A stretch of DNA of 17,728 nt from QHWT01 sp046726015 (lineage in GTDB: Bacteria; Acidobacteriota; Vicinamibacteria; Vicinamibacterales; 2-12-FULL-66-21): positions 1 to 17,728 of the forward strand of contig JBKOZS010000034.1 in assembly GCA_046726015.1 (NCBI GenBank). The letters are read 5' to 3'. Shown here piece after piece: positions 12,817 to 17,728 of this stretch; within the stretch, counting starts at the first letter, position 1, and every line of letters starts with the position of its first letter. Below the pieces are notes generated by a model. The model was given only the letters and a program-made list of their open reading frames with translations. It did not search any database and was not told where the DNA came from. A program made the translations under genes and the position numbers.

Positions 12817-14079
12817 ATGCGCCGCGTACGAATTCTGTCGGCGGGCTTCTGTCTTTGGGTTGCCGCTGCCCGGTTCGGTTCAGCTCAGACGCTGCCTTCT
12901 GGTCCGCTCGAGCTGGCAGACGGCCAGGTAACAATCGCGGGGGAAGTTGCTGCCACCATGGGCGCCCGCGACGAGCTGTCGGGCCCGACGTGCTCCCCTG
13001 ACTGCGCGGGCTTCTTCAATTACACCGACTACGAGCACAACGCGCTCCGCATGTTCCGCGTGTCGATCTCCGGCGCGTGGAGGCCGTCGCGGCATTTGGC
13101 GTTCCTCACCGAGATCCGATCGGAAGACCTCGAGCGCTTTCGAGCCTATGCCCTCTACGCGCGCGTACGGCCGTGGGCATCGCGGGCCTTCGACATCCAG
13201 GTTGGCCGCATTCCTCCCGTGTTTGGTGCGTATTCGCGGCGCGTGTATTCCAACGACAATCGCTTGATCGGGCAGCCGCTCGCCTATCAATACCTGACGT
13301 CGCTGCGGACGGACGCGGTGCCCGCGAATGCCGACGATCTCCTCAGCATGCGCGGGCGCGGCTGGCTGGCCGACTACCCGGTTGGCAACCCGACCGAGGC
13401 CGCTGGCGTACCGATCATCAGCGCGTACCGATGGGACGTCGGTATCGAGGCCAGCTACGACAGTCCGTTGTTTGAGGCCGCGGCGGCCGTCACCTCGGGG
13501 ACGCTCTCGAACCCGCGCGTGGACGACGACAACGATGGACGCCAGATTTCGGCGCGGGTCGGATGGAAGCCGGTGATCGGGCTGATGGTTGGGGGCTCTT
13601 ATGCGCACGGCGAATGGCTGAATGGCGCGCTGCGCAACGGGCTGACGCCGATCATCGGCCCCGATGCGCGCTTTCCGCAGGAGGCGTTCGGCCTCGATGC
13701 CGAATACTCGCGCGACTACTGGCTCGTGCGCGGAGAGCTCATTCTCAGTCGCTGGCGGCTTCCCCGGATCGCCGCCCCTTATATCAATGGCCCGCTCGAT
13801 GCGACCGGGTGGTTCATCGAGTCGCGCTACCGGTTCACGCCGCGCTGGTTTGCCGCCGCGCGTTACGACAGCTTGACGTTTTCCAGAATCACCGGGGAGA
13901 GATTGAACAACGGTCTTCCCCAGACGTGGGATGCGCCGGTCGGCCGCGTCGAAGTGGGCGCCGGCATCTACATCCAGCGCAACCTGACCTTGCGAGGCGT
14001 CGTGCAGCCGAACTGGCGTGACGGCGGACGCATTCACAAGAAGATGTACGTGTCGGGCCAGCTCGCATTCTGGTTTTGA
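12817..14079 (+). CDS. Outer-membrane porin-like beta-barrel protein
   Basis: A 420-aa protein. A signal peptide (MRRVRILSAGFCLWVAAARFGSAQ) occupies residues 1-24. The rest alternates aromatic/hydrophobic and polar residues in beta-strand patterns (FDIQVGRIPPVFGAYSRR, YWLVRGELILSRWRL, WFIESRYRFTPRWFAAARY). It ends in QLAFWF, the C-terminal aromatic motif of barrels inserted by BamA. A Cys pair, CSPDCAG (about residues 65-70), sits near the start of the mature chain, possibly a disulfide. This is a porin or channel by architecture only; the family and substrate are not recognised. It heads the operon with the cupredoxin protein and the two-component genes. The stop overlaps the next ATG by one base (TGATG). 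Confidence 0.75.
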   Translation: MRRVRILSAGFCLWVAAARFGSAQTLPSGPLELADGQVTIAGEVAATMGARDELSGPTCSPDCAGFFNYTDYEHNALRMFRVSISGAWRPSRHLAFLTEIRSEDLERFRAYALYARVRPWASRAFDIQVGRIPPVFGAYSRRVYSNDNRLIGQPLAYQYLTSLRTDAVPANADDLLSMRGRGWLADYPVGNPTEAAGVPIISAYRWDVGIEASYDSPLFEAAAAVTSGTLSNPRVDDDNDGRQISARVGWKPVIGLMVGGSYAHGEWLNGALRNGLTPIIGPDARFPQEAFGLDAEYSRDYWLVRGELILSRWRLPRIAAPYINGPLDATGWFIESRYRFTPRWFAAARYDSLTFSRITGERLNNGLPQTWDAPVGRVEVGAGIYIQRNLTLRGVVQPNWRDGGRIHKKMYVSGQLAFWF

Positions 14080-14762
14080 TGACAATCACACACGCGCTCA
14101 CCATCGTCACCTGCGCTGTGCTGCTGCTTGGAAGCGTGCAGCGCGAGCAGCGACCGCGCCCGGCGACCGGCACGATTCGCGGACGCGTCGACGTTCGCCC
14201 GACTGGATCGACCGAACTGCGGCCGGACGTGGCGTCGCTCGGCATGCACGCCGTGCACGATCGTCCGGATCGCCGGCGGAGCGTCGTGTATCTCGAGACC
14301 GCACCGCGTTTCGCATTCGATCCCGCCGAGGAGCCGCGCGCCAGCATGGATCAGCGGAACGAGAACTTCGTTCCGCACGTGCTGGCGATTGTGGCCGGGA
14401 CGACGGTCGACTTCCCCAATGACGACTCCACCTACCACAGCGTGTTTTCGCTGTCGAAAGCGAGGCCGTTCAATCTCGGCCGGTACGCCGTGGGGCGATC
14501 GAAGGCCGTGCGCTTCGACACGCCGGGCATCGTCCGCGTGTTCTGCGACATTCATTCGCATATGAATGCGTTCATCCTCGTCTTCGCGCACCGCTACTTC
14601 ACGACCACCGACGAGGACGGCCGCTATCGTCTGGGCAACGTGCCGGCGGGTTCGTATACGCTGACGGTCTGGAACGAAACGGTGCGCGGCGACGCGCCGC
14701 GGCGGCCCATTACCATTGCTCCGGAGGGAGGCGACGTCGACGCCGACTTCACAATTCGATGA
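14079..14762 (+). CDS. Periplasmic cupredoxin-domain protein (methylamine-utilisation-like)
   Basis: A 227-aa protein with a signal peptide (residues 1-20) and start ATG 14079. The central region (about 85-170) matches cupredoxin-like proteins annotated as methylamine utilisation protein. It runs FVPHVLAIVAGTTVDFPNDD, then YHSVFSLSK, then VRVFCDIHSHMNAFILVF. The expected type-1 copper ligands are H120, C156, H159 (or H161) and M162. The C-terminal ~55 residues (TTDEDGRYRLGNVPAGSYTL) resemble a carboxypeptidase regulatory-like or Ig-type fold. It is likely a copper-binding electron carrier or copper sensor in the periplasm. It starts on the porin stop and its own stop overlaps the kinase start by 4 bp (ATGA), so it is tightly coupled to signalling. 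Confidence 0.82.
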   Translation: MTITHALTIVTCAVLLLGSVQREQRPRPATGTIRGRVDVRPTGSTELRPDVASLGMHAVHDRPDRRRSVVYLETAPRFAFDPAEEPRASMDQRNENFVPHVLAIVAGTTVDFPNDDSTYHSVFSLSKARPFNLGRYAVGRSKAVRFDTPGIVRVFCDIHSHMNAFILVFAHRYFTTTDEDGRYRLGNVPAGSYTLTVWNETVRGDAPRRPITIAPEGGDVDADFTIR

Positions 14763-16507
14763 AGGCGTTCTCCTCGCTCACGAACCGGATTTTCTTCGCG
14801 AACGCGCTGCTCGCAGTGATCTCGACGGGTGTGGCGATTTACATCGTCAACCGGTCGGTGACGATCCAGGCGGAAGACGAGCTCCGTCGCGGCCTGCAGG
14901 AAGCGGCCGGGCTCGTCGAGGAATACCGTTCGATCCTGTTCGACAATTTCAACCGCGAGGCGATGTTCATCGCCGACCTCCCGGTGCTCAAGGCGGCTGT
15001 CGAAACGGGCGATCCAAACACCGTGCAGCCCATTGCCGAGCGCTACCAGAAACAGCTCGCGAGGGCCGACCTCTTCGCGCTCGCGGACCGGCAGGGGCGG
15101 CTGCTCGCGCGACTTGGCGAGAGCGAGGTGCCCGACGAAGCGCTGTCGAGCGCGTTGGGATCCGAGGCGACGCAGGGATCGGATACGGCGTTCTGGCCGG
15201 AACCCCATGGCATCCTGCTCGTGACCTCCGTGCCCATTCTCGTCGGTACTACGGAGCTGCTGGGAACGCTCAGCGTCGGCGCGAGGCTTGACGATCGACA
15301 GGCGCTCCGCTTCAAACAGCTGACGAACAGTGAGATTGCCTTCGGCGTGGGCGGATCGATCCAGACCGCGACGCTTCCGCGCGACACGTGGGATGACCTC
15401 GTGCCGCTGCTCGCAGGCCCGGGGACACGCGCGATCACGCTCAACGGGAACGAATACCTTGCGATCACCAAGCCGCTGGCGACGCCCGGCGCCAACGGCC
15501 AGCCCATGGCGCTGGTCTTGCGCTCGCGCACGGAGCGGCTGCGATTCCTTCGCGCGCTGCACACTCAGCTGGCCGCGATGGCCGTAGTCGCCGTCATGGC
15601 CTCGGTGCTCCTGAGCTATGCCATCGCGCGCACGATCACGCGGCCGCTCGGCACCATCACGTCGACGATGCGCGACATGACGGCGACCGGCGACCTGACG
15701 CGGCGGATTCCACTGCCGCCCGACGCGAAGTGGCAGGATGAAGATGCGCGGCTGCTCGTGACGACATTCAACGCGATGACCGACTCGATCGAGCGCTTCC
15801 AGCGCGAGGCGACGCAGCGCGAACGGCTGTCCTCGCTCGGGCGCCTCTCGACGGTTGTCGCACACGAGATCCGCAACCCGTTGATGATCATCAAAACGGC
15901 CCTGCGCACGCTGCGGCGCGACACCGTCAACCCGGCGCAGGTGCGCGCCGTCGCAGGCGACATCGAGGAGGAGATCGGCCGTCTCAACCGCATCGTCGCG
16001 GAGGTGCTGGATTTCGCGCGGCCGATCAAGTTCGACCTCGCACCCGCGGATCTCAACGCGCTCGCACGCGATGCGGTCAAGGCCGCTGATGCCGCGGGTT
16101 CCGACGCGCGCGTGAAGCTCGATCTCGACAAGTCGATTCCCGATCTGACGACGGACTCCGAACGGCTGCGGCAGGCGCTGGTGAATATCGTCGGCAACGC
16201 CATCCAGGCCGTCGATTCGCGTGACACGCCGCCAAACGGCGACGCGATTCGGCTGCGAACCATGAGGCTCGGTCAGCGACGCGTCGCGATTACGATCACG
16301 GACAAGGGTCCCGGCATCGCGCCGGAAGACCTGCCTCGCGTCTTCGATCCCTTTTTCACGACGCGCCGCACCGGCACCGGTATCGGGCTCGCCATTTCCC
16401 GGAATATCATCGAAGGACTGGGTGGGCGCATCACCGTCTCGAGCGAGCGGAACCATGGAACCGAGGTTCGCATCGAGCTGCCCCTTCAGCCACCACCGAC
16501 CGCATGA
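14759..16507 (+). CDS. Membrane sensor histidine kinase (dCache-like sensor, HAMP, HisKA, HATPase)
   Basis: A 582-aa kinase. Transmembrane helices are at about residues 10-31 and 270-290, enclosing a ~240-aa periplasmic sensor. The sensor looks double-Cache-like (LFALADRQGRLLARLGES, then ELLGTLSVGARLDDRQAL). HAMP is at ~288-345. HisKA has the phosphoacceptor H369 in VVAHEIRNPL. The ATPase domain shows the N box N480 (ALVNIVGNAIQAV), G1 DKGPGIA (D515), the F box FDPFFTT and G2 GTGIGLA (539-545). All are intact. It should phosphorylate the NtrC-type regulator next door, whose ATG overlaps its stop by 4 bp. The periplasmic sensor is placed to detect a ligand that could be carried by the cupredoxin protein; that link is inference. 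Confidence 0.92.
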   Translation: MKAFSSLTNRIFFANALLAVISTGVAIYIVNRSVTIQAEDELRRGLQEAAGLVEEYRSILFDNFNREAMFIADLPVLKAAVETGDPNTVQPIAERYQKQLARADLFALADRQGRLLARLGESEVPDEALSSALGSEATQGSDTAFWPEPHGILLVTSVPILVGTTELLGTLSVGARLDDRQALRFKQLTNSEIAFGVGGSIQTATLPRDTWDDLVPLLAGPGTRAITLNGNEYLAITKPLATPGANGQPMALVLRSRTERLRFLRALHTQLAAMAVVAVMASVLLSYAIARTITRPLGTITSTMRDMTATGDLTRRIPLPPDAKWQDEDARLLVTTFNAMTDSIERFQREATQRERLSSLGRLSTVVAHEIRNPLMIIKTALRTLRRDTVNPAQVRAVAGDIEEEIGRLNRIVAEVLDFARPIKFDLAPADLNALARDAVKAADAAGSDARVKLDLDKSIPDLTTDSERLRQALVNIVGNAIQAVDSRDTPPNGDAIRLRTMRLGQRRVAITITDKGPGIAPEDLPRVFDPFFTTRRTGTGIGLAISRNIIEGLGGRITVSSERNHGTEVRIELPLQPPPTA

Positions 16508-17728
16508 CTGTCACGGGTTCGATCCTGCTCGTCGACGACGAAGCCAAGATCCGCAATGCCCTCGCGCAGGCGTTGCGCGAAGACGGCCACGAGGTCACGG
16601 CCACTGAGAGCCCGCGTGAGGCGCAGCGCCTGATGGGACGCCGGCTGTTCGACGTGCTGCTCGTCGACAACCTGATGCCGGAGCTCACCGGCATCGATCT
16701 GATTCGCGAGCTGGTCGCATCGACGGCTGAAAGCGATCGCCCGCAGATCCTGCTCATGACGGCGCACGCCACCGTCGAGAGCGCGATCGAGGCAATGAAG
16801 CTCGGGGCGGTCGACTATCTGCAGAAGCCGTTCGACATCGACGAGCTCCTCGTCGTCGTGAATCGCGTGCTGGATCACCAGCGCCTCCGGACCCAGCACC
16901 GCTACCTGCTGAGCGAGCGCGCCGAGGAATTCAATCACTACGGCATCGTCGGCCGCAGCCGCGGGATGCAGGAAGTGATCAAGACCGCGGAAGTCGTGGC
17001 GCGATCGAAGAGCACGGTGCTGATCACCGGCGAGACGGGCACCGGCAAGGAGATGGTCGCGCGAGCGATTCACTACCACAGCGCGCAGCGCGACATGCCA
17101 TTGATCAAGGTCAATTGCGCCGCGATTCCGGAGAACCTGCTGGAGTCGGAGCTCTTCGGCCACGTTCGCGGCGCGTTCACTGGTGCCGCCACCAGCAAGA
17201 AAGGAAAGTTCGCGCTCGCCGACGGCGGGACGATCTTTCTCGACGAAATCGGGACGATGTCGCCGTCGTTGCAGGCAAAGCTGTTGCGGGTCTTGCAGGA
17301 ACGCGAGTTCGAGCCGCTCGGGTCGGAGCGCAGCCAGAAAGTCGACGTTCGCGTCATCGCGGCAACCAATCGCGATCTTCGGGCGATGGTCGCCGATGGA
17401 CGCTTCCAGGAAGACCTGTATTACCGGCTCAACGTAATCCCGATCCCGATCCCGCCGCTTCGCGAGCGGCGCGACGACATCCCCGTCCTCGTCGATCATT
17501 TCATCCAGAAACACGCGCAGCGCGCCGGGAAACGGATCGACGGCATGGAACCGACGGTGCTCGAGGCGCTGCAGGCTGCGGACTGGCCCGGCAACGTTCG
17601 TGAACTCGAAAATACCGTCGAACGCGCGGTGGTGCTCTCACCGAAGCCGGTCATCGGCCCCGAGGTGGTGCGGCTGCTCGGCGTATCGTCCACGCCCCCT
17701 GCGGGTCTGCCATCGCTGAACCTGCGAC
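16504..17728 (+). CDS. NtrC-family sigma54-dependent response regulator (partial, 3' end off window)
   Basis: The frame is open from ATG 16504 to the window edge (408 codons). The receiver domain (1-120) has D11/D12, phosphoacceptor D55 (LLVDNLMP), T86 and K108. The AAA+ domain (~145-375) has Walker A GETGTGKE (176-183), GAFTGA (223-228), Walker B GGTIFLDEIG (241-250) and the arginine-rich element PLRERRDDIP. GAFTGA is intact, so it should contact sigma54 RNA polymerase. The C-terminal Fis-type DNA-binding domain must lie beyond base 17728. The ATG overlaps the kinase stop (ATGA), making this the partner of that kinase. The targets are unknown; binding sites and GG-N10-GC sigma54 promoters were not found in the window by eye. 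Confidence 0.93.
   Translation, partial: MTVTGSILLVDDEAKIRNALAQALREDGHEVTATESPREAQRLMGRRLFDVLLVDNLMPELTGIDLIRELVASTAESDRPQILLMTAHATVESAIEAMKLGAVDYLQKPFDIDELLVVVNRVLDHQRLRTQHRYLLSERAEEFNHYGIVGRSRGMQEVIKTAEVVARSKSTVLITGETGTGKEMVARAIHYHSAQRDMPLIKVNCAAIPENLLESELFGHVRGAFTGAATSKKGKFALADGGTIFLDEIGTMSPSLQAKLLRVLQEREFEPLGSERSQKVDVRVIAATNRDLRAMVADGRFQEDLYYRLNVIPIPIPPLRERRDDIPVLVDHFIQKHAQRAGKRIDGMEPTVLEALQAADWPGNVRELENTVERAVVLSPKPVIGPEVVRLLGVSSTPPAGLPSLNLR

Noticed and set aside
12880..14085. Minus-strand open frame (about 401 codons) opposite the porin gene
   Set aside because: Arg/Ala/Val-rich composition without motifs; the plus strand encodes a signal peptide and barrel with a normal C-terminal aromatic.
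14624..16456. Long open frame on the minus strand (about 610 codons) opposite the kinase
   Set aside because: It is a GC-rich antisense shadow: Arg/His/Gly-rich composition, no recognisable domain, and it lies opposite an intact histidine kinase with all motifs.
16486..17514. Minus-strand open frame (about 342 codons) opposite the response regulator
   Set aside because: The plus strand carries receiver and AAA+ motifs in an unbroken frame to the window edge, so the opposite frame is a shadow.

Overview
The window is GC-rich and densely coded. It looks like an Acidobacteriota-type, Gram-negative soil bacterium, possibly the Vicinamibacteria group. This is inferred from gene style (diderm outer-membrane barrels, a peptidase-propeller-barrel giant, a TPR/retropepsin protein, an isolated nuoB-nuoI pair) and is not proven. 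I see no phage, insertion sequence, CRISPR array, tRNA or rRNA.

Layout: (1) 137-847 (+) is an endonuclease/exonuclease/phosphatase-fold hydrolase, preceded by a striking heptamer word array. (2) 4601-956 (-) is a five-gene run: ECF sigma factor, zinc-finger membrane anti-sigma factor, TlpA-like thiol-disulfide oxidoreductase, a 74-aa unknown protein, and an M28 peptidase whose GTG start overlaps the previous stop. It ends convergently with gene 1 across a second heptamer array. (3) 4861-8797 (+) is a 1045-aa secreted metallopeptidase / beta-propeller / Omp85-like barrel fusion, an 11-bp perfect hairpin, a small cytoplasmic anti-sigma-like zinc-finger protein, and an overlapping hotdog acyl-CoA thioesterase. 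(4) 10480-8978 (-) is a TPR protein with two retropepsin-type DTG domains, convergent with the thioesterase across an inverted nonamer array. (5) 12732-10639 (-) is an IclR regulator, a 7Fe-type ferredoxin, NuoB and NuoI. (6) 12817-17728 (+) is an outer-membrane porin-like barrel, a cupredoxin-domain periplasmic protein, a sensor histidine kinase and a sigma54-type response regulator that runs off the window edge. All three junctions here overlap by 1-4 bases.

How the parts may work together: the sigma/anti-sigma pair probably controls envelope redox and proteolytic functions encoded with it. The last operon reads as an outer-membrane pore plus a copper-binding-type periplasmic protein feeding a two-component system with a sigma54-dependent output. 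Its promoter region, shared with iclR, carries three TGGAA/TTCCA half-sites spaced exactly 10 bp apart, as expected for an IclR operator. IclR therefore could link the ferredoxin/NuoBI genes to the porin-cupredoxin-two-component operon.

The least explained signal is non-coding. Three gene borders carry degenerate 7-bp phased word arrays (21-137, 850-955, 11653-11715). A fourth carries inverted 9-bp word arrays (8839-8865 and 8899-8925). All abut start or stop codons, and two occupy the place where a ribosome binding site would be expected.
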